Source: Yponomeuta sedellus (Eukaryota > Arthropoda > Insecta > Lepidoptera > Yponomeutidae). From it: a stretch of DNA of 64,000 nt. The position numbers and the translations under genes were made by a program. The notes under the pieces were generated by a model. That model saw only the letters and a program-made list of their open reading frames with translations. It was not told the DNA's origin and searched no databases. This document shows positions 1 to 9,936 of this stretch, piece after piece; within the stretch, counting starts at the first letter, position 1; each line of letters starts with the position of its first letter. The DNA is taken from assembly GCA_934045075.1 (NCBI GenBank), contig OW203751.1:8009822-8073821 (forward strand). The letters run 5' to 3'.

Positions 1-247
1 AATGTATAAGTTCACCATAGGAATAAGCATGAGATTGAATCCGAGTTCTTAGGATGTTAGCTAAGCGTTTGTCCAGGCGCTCCTAAACTACCGATCGATC
101 TGGAGATAAAAAGGCAATAATACGTTGTGTTATTAATTGTATTGGTTAAGTTATGACATTTTTACCAAATGCCACACGAGATTTTCTGAAGTTAACAAAT
201 GAACTACCAGACTATACTGTGCTCCAGTTAAATGAACACTTATATAA

Positions 248-413
248 ACACGTCGTTAAGCCAGTTCAGAGGCCTTAGAGCGGCTTGAAAACTTCTGACA
301 GTAAGACCAGCCAGCCACTAGTCTTGCGAGCCTCCACCAATCCGGACATGGCCCCCGTGGTGGTGTATGGCTTATACCTTCCTCAGGGAAGAGACCCGTG
401 CCCCTCGGTGGCA
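248..413 (+). mobile_element. Family S (5S-derived) SINE, 5'-truncated
   Basis: The body and near-3' part of the GAGGGG-type subfamily (subfamily B) are readable, ending in the GTGCCCCTCGGTGG block. The 5S-like head is missing. The 3' end is replaced directly by the 3' half of another SINE (family P) at about 414, so this is either a chimera or a junction of two insertions. Confidence 0.75.
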
Positions 414-415
414 TA

Positions 416-540
416 AAAAAAGAACCCCAGGTCTTTGATGTTTACATGTTTGTGATGTCACTGTTTCGGGTTCACACGACACAGGGTATCCTAGTGTGGG
501 GCCAGAAGCAATGTATGTGCCTGTATGTAATGTCAAAATA
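416..540 (+). mobile_element. Family P (tRNA-headed) SINE, 3' half
   Basis: It starts in the A-run and continues with the family-specific CCAGGTCTTGGATGTTTACA-like block, the CACGACACAGGGTATCCTAG block and a TGTATGTAA tail. The tRNA-like head seen in the copy at 56274-56478 is absent. Confidence 0.75.
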
Positions 541-591
541 ACATTTATTAGTCATCAAATCATGAAATTTTCTTTTAAATTGTTTTTACTA

Positions 592-1002
592 TATTCTTTT
601 TTAAAGTACTAACCCGTGCTAAAAACAATTTGAAAAAACCTATTTAGAGGCTAAAAATTCCACCCATGCCGGGACTTGAACCCGCGACCTCTGGCTCATG
701 TGGGTACAGCGATATCATTCGCATGTAAAACCTAACTGCAAAGTAGGTACTCGGGGCTGCAATTGATGCAAATTGCTTCAGCTATATGTTGCTGCCTGTA
801 CGTGATACAGAGAATATTGTAAAGAGTTTCGAAATTTCACTGATGCCAGGTAATCGCCCATTAGCTCAGTTGGACGACAGCGCTGGCACGGTTAGCCAGA
901 GGTCGCGGGTTCGAGTCTCGGCATGGGTGGAATTTTTAGCCTCTAAATAAGTTTTTAAGATTGTCTTTAGTACGGGTTAGTGGATTAAAAAGAATATAAG
1001 GT
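592..1002. mobile_element. Family T SINE composite: inverted unit followed by a sense unit
   Basis: From 592 to about 705 the tail and tRNA-like body read on the minus strand (AATGCACTAACCCG-like tail, then a B box in reverse). From 706 (CATGTGGGTACAG) to about 1002 a full sense unit follows, ending in a long tail with GAATATA. The two ends therefore form inverted repeats of about 110 bp. The switch falls at the unit boundary seen in tandem copies elsewhere (57.5 kb), as expected if a dimeric template was used. No clear TSD was found. Confidence 0.7.
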
Positions 1003-1023
1003 CTAAATTAATTTATCTCCCTA

Positions 1024-1232
1024 TGTTTATGTAAGTTTATTATTGTATTTCACCTTTTTTCTTGCACTACCCTTTATCAGTTTCGTCAACACCAAAGGTC
1101 TGCCGGAAGCGAATGTTTCTTGCATTAAGCGCACCCTTGTACATTTACTCGTGTAATTAGTGCAATAGAGAATTAAAATAATAATTATTTCTGTAACTTT
1201 AATTTCTGTGTGCAATAAAGAATATTCCATCT
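1024..1232 (+). mobile_element. LINE 3'-end fragment (family J)
   Basis: It shares blocks with the inverted copy at 5140-5285 (TAAACTTACATAAAT..., TTGCATTAAGC..., GTACATTTACTC...) and ends in GTGCAATAAAGAATATTCC, a LINE-like polyadenylation end. No coding sequence remains. Confidence 0.5.
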
Positions 1233-1527
1233 TTGTTTACATTTGGGAACTATTATCTGATACGCAGTTAAGTATTTAGAAAAAATAAACCCCCTTGACA
1301 CAAATGTCCTATAGATAGTTAATTCCGTCATTTCTCATCTTAACCATTTCAAGATAGGATCTCCGACATACTAACATACATACATACCTGTAGAAAAACT
1401 CATAGATCGGTATCTGCTAAGGACACCCGGTAAAAATAATCTCCGTGACCAGAGAAATGTATAGAAGGACCAGAAGATCATCCTGCCACTCTGTATAAAG
1501 AACACCCTATATAATAAAAACCACTTC

Positions 1528-1855
1528 GATACCAACCCTTGTATGTCCCCACTGCTAGGTAACGGCGCTCTTCCTGCTCGCAGGAAGGTTAGGCCATACT
1601 CCACCGGGGGCCAAGTCCGGGTTGGTTGAGAATTGTAAGACAGTGGCGGGCCTTATTGGCAGAAGTTATCAAGCCGCCCATAATGCCTCTGACATGGCTT
1701 AACGACTGACATTACATGGCAGCCGGCACCATGCCTTGTGAAGCACGAAAGCGCTCGGAAAAAATGCCACTAGCGGTAGTCACGGTATGGTCACCCATCC
1801 AGCACCTGACCGCGCCTGTTTCATAACTCATTGATTGATATTCCTGCACCTGACC
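1528..1855 (-). mobile_element. Family S SINE, subfamily A, nearly full length
   Basis: On the minus strand it runs from a damaged 5S-like head (GGTGACC block near 1785) through the GCACGGAAGCGCTCGG-type body to GACATACAAGGGTTGGTATCG. A T6 run follows the head (1757-1763 region). The 5' end is degraded and carries a partial duplication of the CACCTGACC block. Confidence 0.8.
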
Positions 1856-1865
1856 ACTCCTGTAT

Positions 1866-1925
1866 ATTCTTTTTAATGCACTAACCCGTGATAAGGACAA
1901 TTTTAAAAAACTTAACTAGAGGCTA
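1866..1925 (-). mobile_element. Family T SINE tail fragment
   Basis: An inverted tail (TATATTCTTTTTAATGCACT, ACCCGTG, AAAACTTAACTAGAGGC). With the sense tail at 2203-2233 it brackets an RTE fragment, so the ensemble is a composite with inverted ends. Confidence 0.6.
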
Positions 1926-2202
1926 AGTTATCGACATAGCTCAGAGAATCAGCAAGCTGAAGTGGCAGTGGGCTGGCCATATCTCGCGAAGAACCGACAA
2001 CCGTTGGAGTAAACGTGTTCTTGAGTGGAGACCGCGACTCGGCAAAGGTAGTGTAGGACGCCCTCCGACCAGGTGGTATGACGATCTGCGAAATACAGCC
2101 GGCAGATGCTGGATGCGGCAAGCTGAAGACAGGGCGCTATGGCGCTCATTAGGGGAGGGCTATGTCCAGCAGTGGACTACATAATATAGCCTGAAGAAGA
2201 AG
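1926..2202 (+). pseudogene. RTE-type LINE reverse transcriptase, C-terminal fragment
   Basis: The plus-strand reading gives KLKWQWAGHISRRTDNRW, then RVLEWRPRL, VGRPPTRWYDDL, AEDRALWRSLGEGYVQQW and a stop. This is the typical C-terminal tail of lepidopteran RTE-clade endonuclease/reverse transcriptases. The catalytic domains are missing. A GAAGAAG-rich 3' end follows. It is bounded on both sides by family T tails in opposite orientation. Confidence 0.8.
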
Positions 2203-2233
2203 ACGGGTTAATGTATTAAAAAGAATATAAAAA
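2203..2233 (+). mobile_element. Family T SINE tail fragment
   Basis: CGGGTTAATGTATTAAAAAG followed by AATATA, the sense counterpart of the inverted tail at 1866. Confidence 0.5.
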
Positions 2234-2235
2234 TG

Positions 2236-2764
2236 CAAAATTTAAAGTCAAAGGCCGTTGTTTCAATGTTAGTAAAATATATCTATAAATCAACGGACAG
2301 CGAAATATTTCTTTTCAATATGGCGGATGACAAGGCCCTAGTTACAATTTTGCCCACCTGAACAGATAACTTGGTAGCGCTGTATAATGCAAAAATTATG
2401 TGTCAACATAAAACAATCATACCTTTTAGATAGGACTTCTATTTTAATTATTCTGTGCGTCCTATCAACAGCTATCAGGGCGAAGGGACTTTTTCCTAAA
2501 TACAAAAAAGGCACGGCATCAAAGTAAACATTCAAAGCATCCAGTCTTTGATATAATATAATTTTTTCGGGGGTCCGTAGACGCGGGCTCTTTTAAGGTA
2601 AGCAGGGGTTCTCAAACATTTTCAGGTGGCGCTGTACTCGCAGGTAGAGGAGGGCCGAGGAGAGGAAATTTAATACCGGTCCACCGGTCATCTTTCCATC
2701 TAAATACCATGCTAGTTAATTATGCAGACTGCTGCGCGCGCAGTTTGGGTGCTACGGGAAAATT
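2236..2764. other. Unassigned AT-rich stretch
   Basis: I see no convincing coding sequence, RNA gene or repeat. Short ORFs here show no recognisable domain. Confidence 0.4.
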
Positions 2765-3006
2765 AAATAATACTATCTAATAATACTAGCTGTACTCCGC
2801 GGTGCTACCCACGGTTTATGAATTTTCCTATGAAAATATGTTATTTTCCCGCAGTAAAACGTAGCCTATGTGTTAATGCAGAGTATGAGCTAACTCCATA
2901 TCAAATTTTATTAAAATCGCTCCAGCCGTTTAGACCTGAACAAGTAACAAACAAACACACTAAAAAACTTTCCCCTTTATAATATTAGTGTGAGGTGTGA
3001 TGTGAT
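2765..3006 (+). repeat. Interspersed non-autonomous repeat (family L)
   Basis: Shares blocks with 24046-24143/24793-24910 and 38425-38625: CCACGGTTTATG, TTTTCCCGCAGTAAAACGTA, CTAACTCCATA, ATCGCTCCAGCCGTTTAGAC and a TATAATATTAGTGTGA end. No ORF. I cannot assign it to a superfamily. Confidence 0.55.
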
Positions 3007-3055
3007 AAAATAAACACAAAAAATTATGTTCTCTTCAAGGCTGTATTTCCGTATT

Positions 3056-3255
3056 GACGACCTCTGTTGTGGAGCGGTAGCGCGTCTGCCTACCATGCAA
3101 GAAGTCCCAGATTCGAATCCCAGCTGGGGGCAAAAAAGCCCAGGTCTTGGATGTTTACTTGTTTGTGATGTCGTTGTTCCAGGTACCCACGACACAGGGT
3201 ATCCTAGGGTAAGGCCACAAGCAATGTATGTGCTTGTATGTAAATGTTAAAATGT
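3056..3255 (+). mobile_element. Family P tRNA-headed SINE, full length
   Basis: The head starts GACGACCTCTG with a GAGCGGTAGCGCGTCTGCC A-box region and an AGATTCGAATCCC B box, resembling a tRNA-Trp-like head. An A-run, the CCAGGTCTTGGATG block and a TGTATGTAAATG tail follow. It is diverged relative to the 56.3-kb copy. Confidence 0.8.
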
Positions 3256-3527
3256 ATCAGACAAATGAAGGAAAAAACTGAAAAACAAAAGTAAATTACA
3301 ACAACTTAATTACCTATTATTCGTTTACAAAACGAGATATTCAGCAATAAGCGAAAATCAAAGCGAGAAAAACAGTTTATTTATGTAACTTTGCTGTATT
3401 TTTGACCGCAATTAAATAAACGGATTAAATCTGTTTATTAAATATATCGAGTTTTTTACTTTGCTCTTGTGGAGCAGGAGGGGAAGCATTTAGTTGTTGA
3501 TATTGAAAAATGTTATATGTAAAAAAA

Positions 3528-3637
3528 TCATCATCATCACTAACCCATTACGTCCCCACCGAAGGGCACGGGTCTCTTCCCTGAGGAAAGTATATGCCAT
3601 ACTCCACTACGAGGGCCAAGTCCGGATTAGTGGAGGA
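3528..3637 (-). mobile_element. Family S SINE, subfamily B, 3' fragment
   Basis: On the minus strand it ends in ACGTAATGGGTTAGTGATGATGATG, the (GAT)n tail of subfamily B. The upstream body stops near 3637. Confidence 0.7.
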
Positions 3638-3743
3638 AATAATTTTCGTTTTTCAATCTAAATTAAAAATTTATTCTTAATGTAAGTGTAAGACATGATA
3701 ACCTCAGCCTCATTAGGTGCAAATAATGATCGCTTGCTATCTT

Positions 3744-4085
3744 TCAAAGTTTTAATATTTCATATAAATTTGATGAAAAAACGTAATTTTTTTTTGACAT
3801 GTGACATTTTGCAATATCAGCGAGGATTTGCTGCATAAGCCTTTTAGGGTCCCTAGCCACCTCGTACGACCTCGCCGAGAATGCATATATATCATCCTGC
3901 CATTTTAGACTGGGACTGTCGCGAGGTCGGTGTCCATTTTGCCCAGTCGGTCGCAATTTTACCCACCTAGGTATCACGAGTTTATTGTAGTTTAATAAAG
4001 ATAGTTCAATCCTCGGCCAGAAAATAAGTCTGGCCATCCAAAGGGGGAATGTTGCCAGCATTCTGGGCTCTCTGCCGATGGACAC
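3744..4085 (-). pseudogene. Possible LINE reverse transcriptase C-terminal remnant
   Basis: A 113-residue minus-strand frame contains GHRPRDSPSLKWQDDIYAFS and VARDPKRL. This resembles the GRPxxRWxDDI...AxDRxxW tail of non-LTR reverse transcriptases, but the match is weak and no catalytic motif is present. It could be a chance ORF. Confidence 0.3.
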
Positions 4086-4224
4086 CGACCTGGGGCAATT
4101 TTTTTATTTGTAAATTATAGGTATTTATTTTTATTACTTTATGTTAATTAGATTTTAGTTTAGTTATTAATTGAGTATTACTTTAGATGTTTTGTTTAAA
4201 TAATTAGTCATATATTAATAATAT

Positions 4225-4625
4225 TGGCCTTTTGCATCTACTTAATGAGAAGATTTATACAGCGTCTAGTGGCATCTTCACCCACACTAGATGGGTGAAG
4301 GGACCACTCCGACGCTGTAGTGCCTGGGACATGATTTTATAGATGGTGTAGGCTTGCCCTGCACCTATACCATCCTGAGAGCTTAGTCGGCCTAGCCCAC
4401 AGGAAAGACTAGTCAATACGTGTGGAGCCAATCAAGCCGCGGGTTTCCTAATGATGTTTTCCGTCGCCGTTAGCGTATGGTATTGTGACTACAAATTCGC
4501 AAATGTACGTAACTTTGAAATTAAACAAAGTCATTGGTACATACTCGCACTGGGGATCGAACCTGGGGCTTTCGCTTGCAAGTCCATGGTTCTACCCACT
4601 GAGATACCACCGCTTGGTATTATAT
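4225..4625 (-). mobile_element. Family D tRNA-headed SINE, full length
   Basis: On the minus strand the head is GCGGTGGTATCTCAGTGGG with a B box GGTTCGATCCC near 4555. The body (CATTGGTACATAC, GAAGGAAAACATC-type block) and a long 3' part with CAGGCACTACAGCG-type sequence and ACTAGACGCTG follow. The 3' part matches 24955-25300 on the plus strand. Confidence 0.7.
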
Positions 4626-4794
4626 TGTAGTTCACACATAATTATATTTATAAATATGGATTTAAACTTAAAAAAATCTTTTACAAAATAAAATTATTCC
4701 AATGCAAGAACATCATTGATTACACGGCAATCTAGTTGGCGTAAGTTGTGACACTAGACGTAGAAATTAAAACAACGTAAAAAGTTTAACAAGG

Positions 4795-4985
4795 AATTTC
4801 ACACGACACAATCATTACTTGACAAATCACTTGTCGTGGTCTCAAACTAGGATACTCTGTGCTATGATAACCAGGCAAGGACGTCACAAACGTGGAAATC
4901 ACCCATACTGAAGTCATGAATACAAATACACGACCTCCTTCATGGTAATCAGATGAGATACCACTAGACCAACGAGGCAGTGAAG
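4795..4985 (-). mobile_element. tRNA-headed SINE copy
   Basis: The minus strand reads CTGCCTCGTTGGTCTAGTGG, a tRNA-like A-box region, then GAGGTCGTGTATTTGTATTC in place of a B box, then CACGTTTGTGACGTCC. The B box is decayed. Confidence 0.5.
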
Positions 4986-5139
4986 TTTAGTTTCCAGGGA
5001 AGAGAAAACAGTTGCATGGTACCTCGGCGCACACTTTGAGAACCCCTGGAATACGGAAAAGGATACAGGGTGTGGTGAAATACTTAGCTAAAAGAAAACG
5101 AATAAGCGGCCCTTTCTTATGAAAAATATAACATTAATT

Positions 5140-5285
5140 TATTACTTTAATTCTTTATTCCACGAATTGCATGAGTAAATGTACAAGGGCGTGCTTAATG
5201 CAAGAAGCATTTTCTTCCAGCAAACATTTGTTGTTGAAGAGACCGTCAAAGGGTAGTGCAGAAATACAATAATAAACTTACATAA
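5140..5285 (-). mobile_element. LINE 3'-end fragment (family J)
   Basis: Inverted copy of the fragment at 1024-1232, sharing the TGCAAGAAGCATT, GGGTAGTGCA and TAAACTTACATAAAT blocks. Confidence 0.5.
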
Positions 5286-5427
5286 ATATAGCGAGACACA
5301 TTAACTTAGACCTACAGGGGCAAGGGGCGGGGGTTGCTGAATAATAAAAATTATGATGTTTATCATAATTTTAAATTACACAAATGATAAAACATAGATA
5401 AATAAATAAATAAATAGATATAATAAT

Positions 5428-5526
5428 ACATTACTTAGATTTAAGAATCATGGTTGTAATATTTTTCTAGTTGTGCAATAGATTAGATTAGATTAGAACT
5501 CTTTATAGTGTTCTTCAATAGTGTTC

Positions 5527-5563
<37 letters not shown>
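5428..5563 (+). mobile_element. LINE 3' end with (TATC)n tail (family H)
   Basis: The block AATCATGGTTGTAATATTTT ... GTGCAATAGATTAGATTAG ... GTGTTCTCTATC runs into about nine TATC units (5528-5563). An inverted relative lies at 16384-16475. This shows that tetranucleotide arrays here grow from LINE tails. Confidence 0.55.
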
Positions 5564-5937
5564 ATATAATAATTATACGTACATACACGTTGAAGATCAT
5601 CTAATGACCCGGAACCCTTTATTCACATCTCAACTCGTCCTTGACAGCTTATAAATTCCCGTATGATCCTTGGCAAAGACGGCTCCCATAACATGCCTTT
5701 AGTATAGAAAAAAATCTCCCATGTCGCTGTCCCTTTTCTTCTTTATGAAAGAGACGGGGACAGCCGAGGGATCCGATCGTTTCATATTGAAGCGCGGGCG
5801 AGCACAAGAGAAACAAAACACGGTCGTTCTTATTAAAAAGTACAGGTATAGTTCGTTCGCTCGATTTAGGAAAATAAATTTTGACAGCCTTACAATGACT
5901 AACACCTCATGGTACATCAGCACTTGAATTTTTAAAT

Positions 5938-6196
5938 CTAGCGGCATTTTTCCGAGCGGTTTTGTGATTCGCAAGGCACTTTAAACAGTTGGTGCCGGCT
6001 GTCCTCGATGTAGTTAAGCCAAATCACAGGCCTTAGGGTGGCTTGAATACTTCTCACAGTAAGACCAGCCACTAGTCTTGCAAGCCGCCACCAACGGATC
6101 GGACTTGGCCCCTGTGGTGGAGTATAGCCTATACCTTCCTATGGGAAGAGACCCGTGCCCCTCGGTGGGGACATAATGGGTTGATGATGATGTAGG
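5938..6196 (+). mobile_element. Family S SINE, subfamily B, 5'-truncated
   Basis: It begins at the T5 run (GGCATTTTTCCGAG) and runs to GGGACATAATGGGTTGATGATG. The 5S-like head is missing. Confidence 0.8.
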
Positions 6197-6230
6197 TATG
6201 TTATTTAAGTCGTCATTATGGTTTTATTGT

Positions 6231-6430
6231 ACAATGCGTAATACAGAGTATTGTAAAGACGATCGAAATTTCACTGATGCCGGTTAGTCGCCCATTAGCT
6301 CAGTTGGAAGAGCGCTGGCAAAGGTAGCCAGAGCTCGCGGGTTCGAGTCCCGGCATGGGTGGAATTTTTAGCCTGTAAATAGGTTTTTTCAAATTGTACT
6401 TAGCACGGGTTAGTGCATTAAAAAATATAA
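6231..6430 (+). mobile_element. Family T SINE monomer, 5'-truncated
   Basis: It runs from GCGTAATACAGAG through the tRNA-like segment (TAGCTCAGTTGG and GGGTTCGAGTCCCGG boxes) to a long tail GTTAGTGCATTAAAAAATAT. The anticodon region is changed compared with other copies. Confidence 0.8.
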
Positions 6431-6789
6431 TAAAGTGTAACAAAAAAGCAAACTAAATTATTTTGTTTACATGACTGCGGTACCACAATGGAACGGACTT
6501 TACTGAGTTTTTTTTCTTTTTACCAAATAAATAAGCGGGCGAGCGTCGCACGCGGGGAGACAAATGTGGGCCATTCGTTCGGTGCATGTATTTAGATGTT
6601 TTCGAAATGCCCTGGAGAAAAAGAAAAAAAAAAACTGTTTTTTTTCTTTACGACTGTCGGTGCCAAGCGACGCACAGAAGGTTTAAAGTGGATATACCTA
6701 CTTTTGAAGCGTATTGTTGTATTGTATTGTTTTTGAGTGTGTAATTTAAATAAGCAGGAAAAATATGAAAATATAAAGGAAAAACAAAA

Positions 6790-7141
6790 ATGATATCAAC
6801 CCTTTGTATGTCGATGATGATTAAGCAACAACAGGCGCGGTCAGGTGCAGGATGGGTGACCGTCCCGCGACTACCGCTAGTGGCATTTTTCCGAGCGCTT
6901 CCGTGCTTCGCAAGGCACGTTAAGCCGTTGGTGCCGGCTGTCATGTAATGGCAGTCGTTAAGCCATGTCAGAGGCCTTATGGGCGGCTTGATAACTTCTG
7001 ACAGTAAGGCTCGCCACTGTCTTACAATCCTCCACCAACCCGGACTTGGCCCCCGTGGTGGAGTATGGCCTAACCTTCCTGAGATACTGGAAGAGACCCT
7101 TGCCCCAGCAGTGGGGACACACAAGGGTTGATATCGATATA
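6790..7141 (+). mobile_element. Family S SINE, subfamily A, with inverted 5' tail piece
   Basis: From 6822 the sense element runs from 5S-like box A (TTAAGCAACAACAGGCGCGG) and box C (GATGGGTGACCG) to GGGTTGATATCGATA. Just upstream (6790-6812) is an inverted piece of its own tail (GATATCAACCCTTTGTATGT). This is the same inverted-tail-then-body arrangement seen in family T. Confidence 0.85.
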
Positions 7142-7161
7142 ATGTAGTACGAAAAATATAA

Positions 7162-7282
7162 AATGATGCATGGATGACCTGACTAACTATGACTAACGCT
7201 AGTTGCCACTAGCGTTAGATTAGGGGACTCGTGCCCCATGGTGGGGATGTGATGGGTTGATGATGATGATGATGATGATGAT
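7162..7282 (+). mobile_element. Family S SINE, subfamily B, internally deleted
   Basis: A head remnant (GACTATGACTAACGCTAG-like) is followed by an inverted CACTAGCGTTAG piece, then the 3' end GGGATGTGATGGGTTGATGA and (TGA)n. Most of the body is absent. Confidence 0.6.
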
Positions 7283-7529
7283 CTTATCTAGAACTTCTGT
7301 ACAGTAGTAACTCAGCGTGTGAGTCGATTTTTTCAACTCTGTGTCCACTCGGGAATCAATGGGGGAAATGGTGTCTGCCGGCGAATTTGACTCTTATCTG
7401 ACTTGCCCTATCAGGGTTCCTGGTCCGATAAGAGATCTACCGCTTTTGTGTACGGAGCGTTTCGTATGATGAAGTAATCAATATTCAAAGGTCGCTTTGG
7501 ACTGGTTCCAAAATGACTGAAATTACTCT

Positions 7530-7700
7530 TTCAAAAATACTTAATGAATTGAAATGGTTTTATTCAAAGTAGCGCAGAAACTGCGGCTTAATTGACGTTA
7601 CAATTCAATCTAGGTGTCCATTTCAAAATCTAGATCGTTCTGGAGAAAAAGTTACTTACTTGCTGAGTCCTTTCTACAAGGTTAAAGATCTTCGAATATT
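7530..7700 (-). mobile_element. CR1-group LINE, 3'-UTR fragment
   Basis: Matches the 3' end of the full-length LINE at 45129-50512 (GGTTTTATTCAAAGTAGCGC, AGGTGTCCATTTCAAAATCT). Same orientation, severely 5'-truncated. Confidence 0.8.
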
Positions 7701-7828
7701 AAAAAAAACTGATACCAAACTTATATCACTGATACCTTCCTTGGACATTGTTTATCCTTTGATCGAGAAGCCCAGGTAAGGAGATTTTATATCCAGGTAA
7801 GGAGATTATATGGCGAATTTGGCTAGGC

Positions 7829-7893
7829 CAAAGTTATCGATACATAGCTCATAGAATCAGCAAGCGGAAGTGGCAGTGGGCTGACCATATCTC
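7829..7893 (+). pseudogene. RTE-type LINE C-terminal scrap
   Basis: Reads AAAGTTATCGATACATAGCT and AGTGGCAGTGGGCTGACCAT, matching the KLKWQWAGHI region of the other RTE tails. Confidence 0.6.
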
Positions 7894-7927
7894 TTTGGTT
7901 TGGTTTTTGAAGAAGAAGAAGAAAAAA

Positions 7928-8160
7928 ACATCTATTATAGCCACAGTACACATACGCCACAATAACAAAACAAACTTAAAACACATTACTAAATAACATT
8001 AAAAAAAAAAAATAGAACTCTAAAGGTCACGGCGTGTCACTGCCGCTATAAACGGCACCTGACTCAGCATATGCTGATGGGCAAGCCTTCAGCGCTGATT
8101 TTCAGTCAGTGCCAGGTGCTCCACGAGCGTTACAGGCTGCGGTGTGGAGCAGGCATGGGA
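7928..8160 (+). repeat. Interspersed repeat G
   Basis: An inverted relative lies at 23640-23995 (shared GGTCACGGCG, GCCGCTATAAACGGCA, CAGCGCTGATTTTCAGTCAG). Probably a SINE or LINE end; class unknown. Confidence 0.5.
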
Positions 8161-8194
8161 AATACCATACTGAATAGAATACATACACGAACGT

Positions 8195-8490
8195 ACATAC
8201 ATAACCTCACGCCTGTATCCCAGAGGGGTAAGCAGAGACCAGGGACTGCCACTTGCCACGATCCTGACAGATCACCTTCGCTTCATCAACGTTCATAAGT
8301 CGTTGCATGCACGCACGAAGGTTCCGGGTACTTTTTATCTTTCCTTTTGCTAATACATCCCCTATTTGGTCGATGTAAGTCCATCTGGGACGTCCCTTAC
8401 CAGCCCTTCCGCTCACATTCGCAATATATATTTGTTTCGTCAATCTTTGTTCCTTCATACTCTCCACATGTCCAAACCAACGCAACATTC
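8195..8490 (-). pseudogene. RTE-type LINE reverse transcriptase C-terminal remnant
   Basis: The minus-strand frame reads MLRWFGHVESMKEQRLTKQI, GRAGKGRPRWTYIDQIGDVL, STRNLRACMQRLMNVDEAK and WQSLVSAYPSG. This is the familiar C-terminal end of insect endonuclease/reverse transcriptases with the LRWFGHVERM and GRPR(K/W) motifs. Polymerase and endonuclease domains are missing. It lies between interspersed repeat G and a SINE, so it is a truncated retrotransposon copy and not a host gene. Confidence 0.8.
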
Positions 8491-8562
8491 CTAGAATAGA
8501 ATACTTATTAATAATAATACGTAATATGCATACAGACTTGCTAGACTAAACATCATCATCAA

Positions 8563-8831
8563 ATAGTATAATCATGTGGGTACAGTGATATCGTTCCGAT
8601 GTTAAACCTAACTGCAAAGTAGGTAGTCGGGGCTGTAAGTAATGCAATTTGCTTAAGTCAGATGTCGCTGCCTGTACGTAATACAGAGAATATTGTAAAG
8701 AGGTTCGAAATTTCACTGATGCCGTGAGTCGCCCATTGGCTCAATTAGTAGAGCGCTGGTACGGATAGCCAGAGGTTGCGGGTTCGAATCCCGGCATTGG
8801 TGAAATTTTTAGCCTCTAAATAGGTTTTTAA
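8563..8831 (+). mobile_element. Family T SINE monomer, full length, with TSD
   Basis: It is flanked by the 11-bp direct repeat ATCATCATCAA (8552-8562 and 8832-8842), which fixes the monomer at 269 bp. It starts ATAGTATAATCATGTGGG, has the tRNA-like segment at about 8727-8800 and ends at the short 3' end AATAGGTTTTTA. It landed in the (GAT)n tail of the minus-strand family S copy that continues at 8833. Confidence 0.9.
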
Positions 8832-8832
8832 A

Positions 8833-9164
8833 TCATCATCAACCCATTATGTCCCCACCAAGGGGCACGGGCCTCTTCCCTGAGGAAGGTACAGGCCATA
8901 CTCCACCACGGGGGCTAAGTCCGGATTGGTGGAGGCTTGCAAGACTAGTGGCTGGTCTTATGTCAGAAGTTTTCAAGACTTGGCTTAACGACTTCAATCT
9001 ATCGACGGCAGCCGGCACCAACTGCTGAATGTGCCTTGCGAAGCACGGAACCGCTCAGAAAAATGCCACTAGCGTTAGTCATAGACATGCACTGAAGGCG
9101 CCCTATGTTGCTTAACCTTCGTGATCGTTTAAGATCACTCAGGCAGCCGGGGCTACGAGCGATT
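8833..9164 (-). mobile_element. Family S SINE, subfamily B, full length
   Basis: On the minus strand the element starts GAATCGCTCGTAGCCCCGGC. About 51 nt in it reads GATCACGAAGG, TTAAGCAACATAGGGCGCG, then a box-C-like segment. This is very close to the animal 5S rRNA internal region. The T5 run lies at 9059-9063. The 3' end reads CATAATGGGTTGATGATG. The best 5S-like head in the window for this subfamily. Confidence 0.9.
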
Positions 9165-9229
9165 CTAATTTACTGCTAAACCGTAAATGATTTACATAGA
9201 GGTAGAATAGGATAGTGACGCCAAAAGCG

Positions 9230-9553
9230 TACATACATACATGCATACATACATACATACATACATACATACATACATACATACATACATACATACATAC
9301 ATACATACATACATACATACATACATACATACATACATACATACATACATACATACATACATACATACATACATACATACATACATACATACATACATAC
9401 ATACATACATACATACATACATACATACATACATACATACATACATACATACATACATACACACATACATACATACATACATACACACATACATACATAC
9501 ATACATACATACATACATACATACATACATACATACATACATACATGCATACA
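9230..9553. repeat. TACA tetranucleotide microsatellite
   Basis: About 80 units of ATAC/TACA with two ACAC interruptions near 9460-9490 and a single ATGC unit near each end. It produces artefactual (YIHT)n and (MYVC)n reading frames on both strands. Confidence 0.98.
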
Positions 9554-9821
9554 AGTCAAACACATTAACCCTTTCGGGCTTCGCCGCAGTCGGATTAAAA
9601 AGGCTGCGACGGAAAATACTCGTAATAATTATGAAGGCGCAAAAGTAACGACCTTATTCGACTTTGCGCGTCTCCGACCTTCAATGATTCACGCTACTAA
9701 TGCTTGTCTTTTTGAGGACCCCTGCTGTGATACATAGAAGCGTTTTATTTTACAGTGCATTAATGCAAAAAAACAGGTTTCTTTGCTCAATGCAGCATAT
9801 AAAACACACAAACATCATCGA

Positions 9822-9936
9822 AGCGCTCGTGGCCTAGTCAAATCGAGCGACTGGAATCAATCACTTCAGTTAAGCAAAAACAGGCGCGGTCAGGTGCATG
9901 ATGGGTGACCGTCCCACGCAAGTGACATTTTTCTGA
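9822..9936 (+). mobile_element. Family S SINE head, subfamily A, 3'-truncated
   Basis: Contains the head only: GCGCTCGTGGCCTAG, a box-A-like TTAAGCAAAAACAGGCGCGG, box-C-like GATGGGTGACCG and the T5 run. It stops where the tail of a minus-strand LINE begins at 9937. Confidence 0.8.

Noticed and set aside
592..1002. A TIR transposon (MITE)
   Set aside because: The inverted ends are SINE tail and tRNA-like body; other copies of the same family have variable TSDs and truncations typical of retrotransposition.
9100..9164. A 5S rRNA gene or pseudogene
   Set aside because: The match covers the internal control region within a repeated element with its own body, tail and TSD, so it is a SINE head.
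9139..9648. Several overlapping (MYVC)n and (YIHT)n frames
   Set aside because: Frames on both strands through a TACA microsatellite.
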